Assembly (NCBI GenBank): GCA_001304365.1
Contig: LJNA01000121.1
Location: forward strand, 1-6,738
Source of the DNA: Syntrophobacter sp. DG_60
Lineage (GTDB): Bacteria; Desulfobacterota; Desulfofervidia; Desulfofervidales; DG-60
Direction of reading: 5' to 3'
DNA: 6,738 nt
In this document: piece after piece, positions 1-5,507 of the stretch
Position numbering within the stretch: the first letter of the stretch is position 1
Layout: every line of letters begins with the position of its first letter
Notes under the pieces: generated by a model
What the model saw: only the letters and a program-made list of their open reading frames with translations
What the model was told of the DNA's origin: nothing
The model's database searches: none
Made by a program: the position numbers and the translations under genes

Positions 1-98
1 GGGTCTCCCGAAGGAACAAGGGATGAGCTAGGAACAATAGTATGGTCATGCTTGGCAAAATAATCAAGGAAGATTTTACGGATTTCACTCGATTTCAC
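1..98 (-). CDS. alaS: Alanyl-tRNA synthetase, N-terminal fragment cut by window edge
   Basis: Reading the minus strand from a GTG at 98-96 gives 32 complete codons that run off the left edge. The peptide begins [14 protein letters not shown] and continues with [14 protein letters not shown]. This is the start of class II alanyl-tRNA synthetase, which charges tRNA-Ala with alanine; members normally open with S-x-EIR-x-FL-x-FF and then [11 protein letters not shown]. Only the very start of the aminoacylation domain is visible, so the active-site, editing and C-Ala regions cannot be judged. The GTG is chosen because the family consensus begins right there and a strong GGAGGG ribosome-binding site lies at 109-114, ten bases upstream. 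A second GTG ten bases further in is out of frame. It lies 48 bases after the recA stop, so co-transcription with recA is likely. No recX gene separates the two, as it does in many bacteria. Confidence 0.93.
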   Translation of the reverse strand, partial: MKSSEIRKIFLDYFAKHDHTIVPSSSLVPSGD

Positions 99-146
99 TA
101 AAAAATATCCCTCCTCTGTCTCCTAAACCGTTAATTCGTTAAATGG

Positions 147-1169
147 TTAATTGCTCGACTTAACAGTTTCCTGTCTAATCAACCCGGCTTTCTCTTTCAC
201 CTTTTGTTCTATGTTCTTCATCATTTCAGGGTGGTCTTTTAGGTAATGCTTTGCACTCTCCCTACCCTGACCTAAACGCTCCTTATTATAGGCATACCAA
301 GTACCGCTCTTTTCAATTAGCCCATACCCTACACCCAGATCCAGAATATCCCCCTCTTTAGAAATGCCTCTCCCGTAAACGATATCAAACTCAGCCTCTC
401 TAAATGGTGGAGAAATCTTGTTTTTTACTACCTTTATCCTAGTGCGGTTGCCAATGATCTGATCGGCTTCCTTAATAGGGCCTATCCTCCTGATATCCAG
501 GCGCATAGAGGCATAAAACTTAAGGGCATTACCCCCTGTAGTGGTCTCTGGATTTCCTACAAACATACCAATCCTGTGTCTGATTTGGTTAACGAAGATC
601 AAGACTGTTTGGGATTTGCTCACAATGGCTGTAAGTTTACGCAATGCCTGAGACATGAGCCTGGCCTGAAGCCCCATATGGACATCTCCCATATCCCCTT
701 CTAACTCAGCCTTGGGCACTAGAGCAGCTACAGAATCTATCACTGCTATGTCTATGCCTCCACTGCGTACTAAAATTTCAGCAATCTCTAGGGCCTGTTC
801 ACCATGATCTGGTTGGGAAATCAAAAGTTCATCTGTATTTACCCCTAAGTTTTTAGCATAATTGACATCTAAGGCGTGCTCTGCATCAATAAAGACAGCC
901 ACCCCGCCTTGCCTTTGGGTTTCAGCTATAGCATGCAGGGCAATGGTGGTCTTACCAGAGGCCTCAGGACCAAAGACCTCTATTACTCGGCCTTTTGGAA
1001 TACCTCCCACACCTGTAGCTATATCTAAAGATAGGGAGCCTGTAGGGATAACTGGAATATCAAATACCTTTGGCCTTCCACCCAAAGACATAATAGCCCC
1101 TTTTCCAAATTGTTTTTCAATCTGGCTTATGGCAGTCTCGATAGCCTGTTTCTTTTCTTCTTTGGCCAT
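147..1169 (-). CDS. recA: RecA recombinase
   Basis: RecA forms ATP-dependent filaments on single-stranded DNA, drives strand exchange in recombinational repair, and stimulates LexA self-cleavage. The 340-residue product is collinear with E. coli RecA (about 353) throughout. Visible marks are Walker A GPEASGKT at 67-74, catalytic Glu97 in FIDAEHALD, Walker B ending at Asp145 in [10 protein letters not shown], and DNA-binding loop L2 with NQIR at 195-198 and [17 protein letters not shown] at 205-221. The C-terminal domain carries [16 protein letters not shown] near 301-314. There is no intein or insertion. The tail ends in VKSSN and lacks the strongly acidic stretch that autoinhibits E. coli RecA. 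The ATG is supported by AAGGAGG at 1179-1185, nine bases upstream. The gene lies 76 bases after thpR. No convincing LexA operator was seen in its leader, so any SOS control must act through a site not recognised here. Confidence 0.99.
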   Translation of the reverse strand: MAKEEKKQAIETAISQIEKQFGKGAIMSLGGRPKVFDIPVIPTGSLSLDIATGVGGIPKGRVIEVFGPEASGKTTIALHAIAETQRQGGVAVFIDAEHALDVNYAKNLGVNTDELLISQPDHGEQALEIAEILVRSGGIDIAVIDSVAALVPKAELEGDMGDVHMGLQARLMSQALRKLTAIVSKSQTVLIFVNQIRHRIGMFVGNPETTTGGNALKFYASMRLDIRRIGPIKEADQIIGNRTRIKVVKNKISPPFREAEFDIVYGRGISKEGDILDLGVGYGLIEKSGTWYAYNKERLGQGRESAKHYLKDHPEMMKNIEQKVKEKAGLIRQETVKSSN

Positions 1170-1178
1170 AATTTTTTT

Positions 1179-1185
1179 CCTCCTT
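1179..1185 (-). promoter_or_regulatory. Strong ribosome-binding site of recA
   Basis: The minus strand reads AAGGAGG, a seven-base match to the anti-Shine-Dalgarno sequence, nine bases before the recA ATG. The leader around it is almost all A with some G, so it should be free of secondary structure and well translated. Confidence 0.8.
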
Positions 1186-1219
1186 ATCTTTTTTTATTTT
1201 ATTTTTTTTCTTGTTAGTT

Positions 1220-1256
1220 TTTTTTACTTCTTACTTTTTTACTTCTTACTTTTTTA
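1220..1256. repeat. 15-bp tandem repeat (2.5 copies) across the thpR stop and recA leader
   Basis: On the plus strand the unit TTTTTTACTTCTTAC occurs at 1220-1234 and again at 1235-1249, followed by a partial TTTTTTA at 1250-1256. Read on the minus strand, the repeat spans the end of thpR: the codons Lys-Lys-stop fall in one unit, and a second in-frame stop recurs 15 bases later in the next. The unit length keeps the reading frame, so extra copies do not alter ThpR, but they lengthen the A-rich recA leader. Replication slippage is the simplest origin. Confidence 0.85.
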
Positions 1257-1809
1257 AATCTACCCTCTCTAATGCTGTATACTTGGCCCCTTGAGGATGG
1301 AGTTCACTTTTAAATAATACAATATCTTGAACTAGAAAGGAAGGTGTAGAAAAATTGCCACATTTTGCTATGGCCTCTGCTAAGCGCTCGCCATGGGAGG
1401 CTTTCTTAACTCTTCCTATGGTAAAATGTGGCTTAAACTTGCGTTCTTCTCTTTCAAACCCCAATGTTTCAAGCCCCTTTTCTAAATTCACATAAAATTT
1501 TTCTAAGAGCGCAATCTCACCGCTTAAGCCCACCCAAATTACACGTGGACGTTTAGAACCTGGGAAAGCACCCAAACGTATAGGTTTTAAGGAAAAATGA
1601 GGGATGTCTTTGGTGGCCTTTTCCATTATTTCTTTAATTTGCTTAATTTTTTGCTCATGGATATTACCTAAGAATTTAATGGTTAGATGAATATTTTCTT
1701 TCTTTACCCAGGAGACCCTTGGCCCATATGTTTTAAGCCCTTCTAAAAGCTCGCCTAAGGCGTTTTTTATATCTGTAGGCAGTTCAATCGCGATGAAGGA
1801 ACGTATCAT
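1246..1809 (-). CDS. thpR: RNA 2',3'-cyclic phosphodiesterase (2'-5' RNA ligase family, LigT/ThpR)
   Basis: The 187-residue product belongs to the two-histidine (2H) phosphoesterase superfamily. These enzymes open 2',3'-cyclic phosphates on RNA ends and, in the reverse direction, can join tRNA half-molecules through 2'-5' bonds. Both catalytic motifs are intact: HLTIKFLG at 41-48 and HFTIGRVK at 128-135. The family hallmarks FIAIELP near the start and LFKSELHPQGAKYT at 166-178 are also present, and the length is normal. Translation starts at an ATG inside the end of cinA, overlapping it by 26 bases. AAGGAG lies about eleven bases upstream within cinA, so translational coupling to cinA is expected. 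The protein should be cytoplasmic. Its physiological substrate in bacteria is not settled. The stop codon lies inside a 15-bp tandem repeat that continues towards recA. Confidence 0.96.
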   Translation of the reverse strand: MIRSFIAIELPTDIKNALGELLEGLKTYGPRVSWVKKENIHLTIKFLGNIHEQKIKQIKEIMEKATKDIPHFSLKPIRLGAFPGSKRPRVIWVGLSGEIALLEKFYVNLEKGLETLGFEREERKFKPHFTIGRVKKASHGERLAEAIAKCGNFSTPSFLVQDIVLFKSELHPQGAKYTALERVDLKK

Positions 1810-3025
1810 CCAGACAATATCTCCTTATCCAATCTAATGCATTTGCTGCAGTTAATATTTTTATCTTTTGTCTTGAGCCTTTAAAAAGATACTTTTTCAC
1901 TTTGGTGCCTTGAGGGGCCCCTAACGCTATATATACAGTGCCTACCTTTGCCTCTGGCCCAGTAGTTGGCCCTGCATAGCCAGTGACTGCAATGCCTAGG
2001 TCTGTTTTTGCAATTATTTTTATTCCTTCTGCCATGTATTTTGCCACAGTTTCACTTACCGCCCCTTCTGTATCAATTATATTTTCTGGAATGTTTAAAA
2101 TCTCAGCCTTTGCCTTATTGCTATAAACAACTACTCCCTGTTCAAAGTACTCTGAGCTACCAGGGACATTTGTGATCAAATCAGAGATGAGTCCACCAGT
2201 AATGGACTCTGCTACAGCTAGTTTTAATCTGCGTGATTTCAATAATTTTCCTACCACAAAAGGCATGGTTTCCCCATCTTCTCCAAAAATATTTAGACCC
2301 AATCTCTCCTTTACCCTTTCTTTCATAACGTTCAGTGCATGTGCGTCCCTTGAGGAAAGTAGAAGGTGAATCTCAGGAAAACAGGGTAAAGAACTAAGTT
2401 TTACTTCTGGGAACATCTCTAGGATATCCTTTATCTTTGATTCTACTTGAATCTCGTCCAGACCAAATATAAGTAATGTAATGCTAGCTTTAGGTTCAAC
2501 GTATGGAAAAGATTGTGCCAGTTCAGGCATCACTTGATGTCTTAAAATTTTTACCATTTGCTGAGGTATACCAGGCAAGAAATAAAGATATTTATTTTTA
2601 TAAATAAGCTTAAATCCGCAGGCCTGAAACTGAAAACCAATAGGCTCTGCCCCTTTTGGGATTAAGATCATCTTTTTATGTTCAGGTTTAAGAGTCAATC
2701 CTTTATCTTCTAAGTGGCTTTTCATGCGCTCTAAGGCATGGGCATTAGATATTAAAGGTAGATCTAGGGCATCAGCTACTGCCTCATTTGTCCTATCATC
2801 TATAGTGGGCCCTAAACCACCTGTTATTAATAAAAAATCAGCGCGCTGTAAAGCTGTGATTAATGAGGCTTTAATTAAGGCCTTATTATCTCCCACAGCA
2901 GTAATAGCAACAACATCATAGCCTGCACTAGAGAGGTTTTGAGCTAAAGTGAAGCCATTGGTGTTTAATGTAGCACCATTAACGATTTCATCACCGATAT
3001 TAATAATCTCAACCTTAACAAACAT
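1784..3025 (-). CDS. cinA: CinA: nicotinamide-nucleotide amidase / competence-damage inducible protein
   Basis: The 413-residue protein has the full two-domain CinA form. Residues 1 to about 170 are the COG1058/MoCF-like domain, with INIGDEIVNG at 9-17, NTN at 21-23 and GGLGPTIDDRT at 69-79; characterised relatives show ADP-ribose pyrophosphatase activity. After a linker region, residues from about 256 form the PncC domain, which deamidates nicotinamide mononucleotide to nicotinate mononucleotide in pyridine-nucleotide salvage. Its marks are AESITGGL at 272-279, GSSEYFEQGVVVYSNKAK at 289-306 and TGYAGPTTGPE at 348-358. The usual Cys of ESCTGG is Ile here; this position varies in the family, so activity is still expected. 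The ATG has no clear Shine-Dalgarno site, but the consensus begins within three residues of it. The gene sits 66 bases after pgpA and overlaps thpR. The name reflects co-transcription with recA in competent bacteria. Confidence 0.97.
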   Translation of the reverse strand: MFVKVEIINIGDEIVNGATLNTNGFTLAQNLSSAGYDVVAITAVGDNKALIKASLITALQRADFLLITGGLGPTIDDRTNEAVADALDLPLISNAHALERMKSHLEDKGLTLKPEHKKMILIPKGAEPIGFQFQACGFKLIYKNKYLYFLPGIPQQMVKILRHQVMPELAQSFPYVEPKASITLLIFGLDEIQVESKIKDILEMFPEVKLSSLPCFPEIHLLLSSRDAHALNVMKERVKERLGLNIFGEDGETMPFVVGKLLKSRRLKLAVAESITGGLISDLITNVPGSSEYFEQGVVVYSNKAKAEILNIPENIIDTEGAVSETVAKYMAEGIKIIAKTDLGIAVTGYAGPTTGPEAKVGTVYIALGAPQGTKVKKYLFKGSRQKIKILTAANALDWIRRYCLDDTFLHRD

Positions 3026-3053
3026 ATAGAATTAAGTATTTAAAATTAAGGAT

Positions 3054-3082
3054 CTTTTAGCATCTGGAAAACTTTTTCTCAA
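3054..3082 (-). promoter_or_regulatory. Candidate sigma-70 promoter for cinA-thpR-recA
   Basis: In the 66-base gap between pgpA and cinA the minus strand shows TTGAGA (3082-3077, 5 of 6 to the -35 consensus), a 17-base spacer and TAAAAG (3059-3054, 4 of 6 to the -10). It would start a transcript about 20 bases before cinA. In AT-rich sequence such matches arise by chance, so this is tentative. If real, it would let cinA, thpR and recA be expressed apart from pgpA. Confidence 0.3.
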
Positions 3083-3091
3083 TTTTTAACT

Positions 3092-3595
3092 CTAAACTCC
3101 AAAGATATATATTAATAATTTTAAGATTATCAGGGTATAAAGACCGGCCATTAAATCGTCGGTTACAATTCCAATTCCCCCACTTAAGGACTCAAGACTT
3201 TTGATGGGAAATGGCTTTAATATATCAAATAAGCGGAAGAGGACAATGCCCAAAATTATATAACCCCACCCTTTGGGCAAGCCACACATAGCTAACCAAA
3301 ATCCCAATATTTCATCGATAACGATATGGGAGCTATCCCTTACCCCAAAAATTTGTTCTGCCTTTCCTGCACTGATAACCCCTATCACCACACTTATTGT
3401 CAGGCAAATGAGATAGAGGCTATAACGATCAGGGAGTAGGAAATAATAGACAAAAGCAGCTAATATCGTCCCATAGGTACCAGGGGCACCCGGTAAATAA
3501 CCTATACCTAACCCTGTGGCTATGACCAAAAAACATTGATTTTTGAAAACAAAATAGCGTCTAAAGGGGGGTCTGTTGAGTTCGATTTTATTCAT
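3092..3595 (-). CDS. pgpA: Phosphatidylglycerophosphatase A
   Basis: PgpA removes the phosphate from phosphatidylglycerophosphate to give phosphatidylglycerol at the inner membrane, the last step of phosphatidylglycerol synthesis. The 167-residue sequence shows the family pattern in order: ATGLGIGYLPGAPGT at 26-40, the acidic pair VIDEILGFWLAM at 92-103, FDILKPFP at 123-130, and GGIGIVTDDLMAGLYT at 139-154. The metal-binding and catalytic acidic residues expected for the family (Asp94, Glu95, Asp124, Asp146, Asp147) are therefore all present. Four or so hydrophobic helices, near 42-54, 60-77, 109-122 and 150-166, fit an integral membrane protein. The N-terminal 20 residues are basic and less conserved. 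No clear Shine-Dalgarno site precedes the ATG, and a candidate promoter lies very close, so the leader may be only about a dozen bases. It is probably the first gene of the pgpA-to-alaS run. Confidence 0.95.
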   Translation of the reverse strand: MNKIELNRPPFRRYFVFKNQCFLVIATGLGIGYLPGAPGTYGTILAAFVYYFLLPDRYSLYLICLTISVVIGVISAGKAEQIFGVRDSSHIVIDEILGFWLAMCGLPKGWGYIILGIVLFRLFDILKPFPIKSLESLSGGIGIVTDDLMAGLYTLIILKLLIYIFGV

Positions 3596-3613
3596 ATAAA
3601 CAACTTTTTATTC

Positions 3614-3642
3614 ACTCTATCAACTTTACACGGGAACGTCAA
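3614..3642 (-). promoter_or_regulatory. Candidate sigma-70 promoter for pgpA and downstream genes
   Basis: The minus strand carries TTGACG (3642-3637, 5 of 6 to the -35), exactly 17 bases of spacer, and TAGAGT (3619-3614, 4 of 6 to the -10). Transcription would begin near 3607, giving pgpA a leader of roughly twelve bases with no clear ribosome-binding site. The position in a divergent gap, together with good spacing, makes this a fair candidate for the start of the operon. Confidence 0.45.
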
Positions 3643-3675
3643 TGAAATTATGACACTACCTGACTTGCCTGCCTG

Positions 3676-3704
3676 TTGACAAATTATTTTTTGTTGAGTA
3701 AGAC
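3676..3704 (+). promoter_or_regulatory. Candidate promoter for the small lipoprotein gene
   Basis: A perfect -35 hexamer TTGACA stands at 3676-3681. With a 17-base spacer the -10 would be TAAGAC at 3699-3704 (3 of 6). A better TATAAA at 3707-3712 is too far away, with a 25-base spacer. The strong -35 and the lone downstream gene favour a real promoter in this stretch, but the exact -10 is uncertain. Confidence 0.45.
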
Positions 3705-3726
3705 TTTATAAAATTGAAAAGTTAGA

Positions 3727-3733
3727 GGGAGGT
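3727..3733 (+). promoter_or_regulatory. Ribosome-binding site of the lipoprotein gene
   Basis: GGGAGGT ends eight bases before the ATG at 3741. It fixes the start of this short gene and argues that the gene is translated, because the neighbouring minus-strand genes pgpA and cinA lack such a clear site. Confidence 0.75.
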
Positions 3734-3740
3734 AAAAACA

Positions 3741-3950
3741 ATGCGGAGAATGGTTTCCTTATTATTGGCATTTTTACTGAGTGTAACCTTAACTTTAGGG
3801 GCAATGAGTTGCAAGAAAAAGGAAGAGGCCCCACCAGCTAAAGCCCCAGCAGTAGAAGAGAAGGTTGCTCCTGCAGAGGAAGCTCCTGCAGAGGAAGCTC
3901 CTGCAGAGGAAGCTCCTGCAGAGGAAGCTCCTGCTCCAGAAGCTCATTAA
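3741..3950 (+). CDS. Small predicted lipoprotein with Ala/Pro/Glu repeat tail
   Basis: This 69-residue product is the only plus-strand gene. Residues 1-23 form a signal peptide: MRRM start, hydrophobic core SLLLAFLLSVTLTLG, then GAMSC with Cys24 as the probable lipidated residue. The lipobox AMSC is slightly off the usual L-A-G/S-C. The mature part opens with Cys-Lys-Lys-Lys and is then made only of Ala, Pro, Glu, a few Val and Lys, and a final His, with APAEE repeated at 43-62. No folded domain is expected; it should be a disordered, acidic tether on a membrane surface. Such short KKEEAP-type lipoproteins are frequent in Desulfobacterota and have no assigned function known to me. The gene has its own ribosome-binding site and probable promoter and lies convergent with the kinase remnant downstream. 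The coding call is fairly safe; the function is unknown. Confidence 0.8.
   Translation: MRRMVSLLLAFLLSVTLTLGAMSCKKKEEAPPAKAPAVEEKVAPAEEAPAEEAPAEEAPAEEAPAPEAH
3867..3934 (+). repeat. 15-bp tandem repeat inside the lipoprotein gene
   Basis: GCTCCTGCAGAGGAA is repeated four times without a single mismatch at 3867-3881, 3882-3896, 3897-3911 and 3912-3926, followed by an eight-base partial copy to 3934. Each unit encodes Ala-Pro-Ala-Glu-Glu and can fold into a small hairpin, TCCT and AGGA around a GCAG loop. Identity at third codon positions points to recent slippage or homogenising exchange rather than selection on protein alone. Because the unit is five codons, changes in copy number keep the frame. 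Confidence 0.95.
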
Positions 3951-3998
3951 AAAAAGGGATATTAGTTCAATTGGCTAGGTATAACTACTTGCCGCTTT

Positions 3999-4466
3999 CT
4001 ATTTTAGTGAGTTGACTATCTTGTTGATGTTTTTCTCTAGTGTCTGGGCAGTGTCTACAGAATAAGCATTTAAATCAGCCAGGGGTTCAAAAGAGGTCTT
4101 AAATTTAGAAAGTAGGTCATAATATCCATTGGAAATTTCGACTTTTTGTTCTTCCCTTTTTAAAAGGCGCTGCTTAATTGTATCTTCATCACAAATACAA
4201 TGCAAAAATAGATAAGGAATATCTTTTTCTTTTGAAAGTTCAACCACCTTTTTTCGATAGTCCTGTTTGCTAAAAGATGCATCTAAAATTACACTAAATC
4301 CACATTCTAATATCTTCCTTGCCAGTTCAAGAAGCCTCTCATAGACAGCAGTAGTGATTTTTGGTGCATATATACCCTTTTCAAAGGGCTCATAATGGTG
4401 CTCATTTATTTTAAGTCCAAGCGTCTGCTTGCGGATTATATCCGATCGCAATACAATGGCCCCCAA
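3999..4466 (-). CDS. P-loop kinase domain lacking its Walker A motif (3' part of a split gene)
   Basis: This 155-residue frame matches the C-terminal half of bifunctional COG2187/COG0645 proteins, an AAA-type kinase domain usually fused behind an aminoglycoside-phosphotransferase-like domain. It opens within the segment normally found just after the P-loop: GAIVLRSDIIRK at 2-13. It keeps the Walker B-like VILDASF at 59-65 and a lid-like Arg/Lys cluster KQRLLKRE at 98-105. The Gly-x-x-Gly-x-Gly-Lys-Ser/Thr loop that should precede it is absent in all three frames. The frame is open back to 4496, where a TAA closes it, and those extra codons include VASRLG. The only plausible start is a TTG at 4466, with no good ribosome-binding site. 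It is therefore probably a non-functional remnant, although 155 codons without further damage suggest a recent event or a sequence error. Confidence 0.65.
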   Translation of the reverse strand: MGAIVLRSDIIRKQTLGLKINEHHYEPFEKGIYAPKITTAVYERLLELARKILECGFSVILDASFSKQDYRKKVVELSKEKDIPYLFLHCICDEDTIKQRLLKREEQKVEISNGYYDLLSKFKTSFEPLADLNAYSVDTAQTLEKNINKIVNSLK

Positions 4467-4474
4467 TCTAGAGG

Positions 4475-5506
4475 CTACCCTGTGGTGGCAAAAATTTTAG
4501 GAGAGCCTTTATCCTTAAGATAATGGTAGGCCAGATTAAAATAGGCCCTTGCCTTTCCTGTAATATCTATCTTTTTATCCTCTGAAAGGGGCATATTTAA
4601 TTCAAAACTACCTATCTTCCCACGGACATATGCACGGTATATCTTATAAAAGTCCAATACACTCAAAAGGCCATAATCTCCCGTTATGTTTAAATAGGTA
4701 TTAAGAAAATGATGACCCAAAGAAGGTGTCTTCCTAAAGTCTAGATCCATAAGGAAAAATGCTACATCTGCAGCCACATCTGCATAACGAAATCTCTCAT
4801 TAAATTCGATGCAGTCTAATACATAAACCTTGTCTTTATAAAAATAGATGTTCTGACAGTGAAAATCTCCATGCCCATCCTTGATCTTCCCTTCTTCAAT
4901 ACGCCTAAAAAACCTACCTTTTTCTTTCTCCAAAAAATTAAATGAGTGCTCTCTTAGCTCATGGTATACTTTCTTCTCAATGGTAATACCAATGTGTGGG
5001 ACTGTCTGGGAAAAATTCTCTTCAATATTGATAAAGACCCTTTCTGGTTCTCCATATTTGGCAATATCTTCATTTGTCTCTGCCTTGTCATAAAAATCTG
5101 CCATTAGATAGGCTACTTCTTCCATTAAAGAAGGACTGGCCTTCCCTTTTTCAATAAAATTTGTAAGGCAAGCTGCTTTTGGCAATTGCTTCATCTTCAC
5201 AGCAAACTCTACAGTCTTTCCTTCATTTCCAAAAAAATACCCATCTTCTCTCTTTTTTATAGACACCACGCCTAAATATATATCTGGGCTAAGCCGACGA
5301 TTTAACCTTATTTCCTCCTTACAAAAAAGTTCCCTTTTTTCTAAGGTAGTGAAGTCTAAAAATCCAAAATTAACAGGTTTTTTTATCTTATAGGCAAATT
5401 TACCTGTAAGAAAAATCCAGGAGATGTGTGTTTGAATCAATCTTATATCCTTTACTGGGTGGGGATAAGCCCTTGGCTCATGCAAGGCCCTTATTAAAGG
5501 CTCCAT
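4475..5506 (-). CDS. COG2187-type phosphotransferase-like protein (APH fold), 5' part of a split gene
   Basis: The 343-residue product has the aminoglycoside phosphotransferase/choline kinase fold. Visible marks are FAYKIKKPVNFGFLDFTTLE at 37-56 with candidate ATP-binding lysines, EIRLNRRLSPDIYLGVV at 65-81, the catalytic-loop signature DGHGDFHCQN at 210-219, and metal-binding VLDCIEFN at 229-236 followed by ADVAADVAFFLMDLDF at 242-257. The natural substrate of this family is unknown, and the aminoglycoside label reflects fold only. Full-length relatives are about 510-530 residues and carry a P-loop kinase domain behind it. Here the frame ends in TAG right after FATTG, where the P-loop should begin, and the kinase half follows in another frame. 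The start is the ATG at 5506, one base after the upstream ATPase stop (TAG-T-ATG), rather than a TTG six codons earlier, so coupled translation is likely. The domain itself looks intact. Confidence 0.85.
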   Translation of the reverse strand: MEPLIRALHEPRAYPHPVKDIRLIQTHISWIFLTGKFAYKIKKPVNFGFLDFTTLEKRELFCKEEIRLNRRLSPDIYLGVVSIKKREDGYFFGNEGKTVEFAVKMKQLPKAACLTNFIEKGKASPSLMEEVAYLMADFYDKAETNEDIAKYGEPERVFINIEENFSQTVPHIGITIEKKVYHELREHSFNFLEKEKGRFFRRIEEGKIKDGHGDFHCQNIYFYKDKVYVLDCIEFNERFRYADVAADVAFFLMDLDFRKTPSLGHHFLNTYLNITGDYGLLSVLDFYKIYRAYVRGKIGSFELNMPLSEDKKIDITGKARAYFNLAYHYLKDKGSPKIFATTG

Positions 5507-5507
5507 A

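Noticed and set aside
130..152. TTAA-rich repeats at the recA stop as a regulatory dyad
   Set aside because: The repeats are imperfect direct copies, not an inverted repeat, and are expected by chance in AT-rich sequence.
862..1257. A 131-codon open frame on the plus strand
   Set aside because: It lies antisense to recA and its leader. Its end is a run of Phe/Leu codons made by the T-rich repeat, and the recA frame is unmistakable.
3596..3740. LexA/SOS operator in the divergent region or ahead of recA
   Set aside because: Fragments such as GGGAACGT have no matching half-site; no CTGT-N8-ACAG or GAAC-N4-GTTC dyad was found.
3951..3998. Possible terminator between the convergent lipoprotein and kinase genes
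   Set aside because: The best fold (GGC/GCC with an inner GTA/TAC at 3973-3993) has too few pairs and no clean U-tract. Termination may occur here but no structure supports it.
4475..4477. TAG at the gene split as a readthrough or pyrrolysine codon
   Set aside because: Reading on in frame meets TAA after about twelve unrelated codons (PLDWGPLYCDRI), and the kinase half is in another frame.
4475..4499. Programmed -1 frameshift joining the two halves
   Set aside because: A T5 run lies in the overlap, but there is no X-XXY-YYZ heptamer in the zero frame, and a shift would still give a product without the P-loop.
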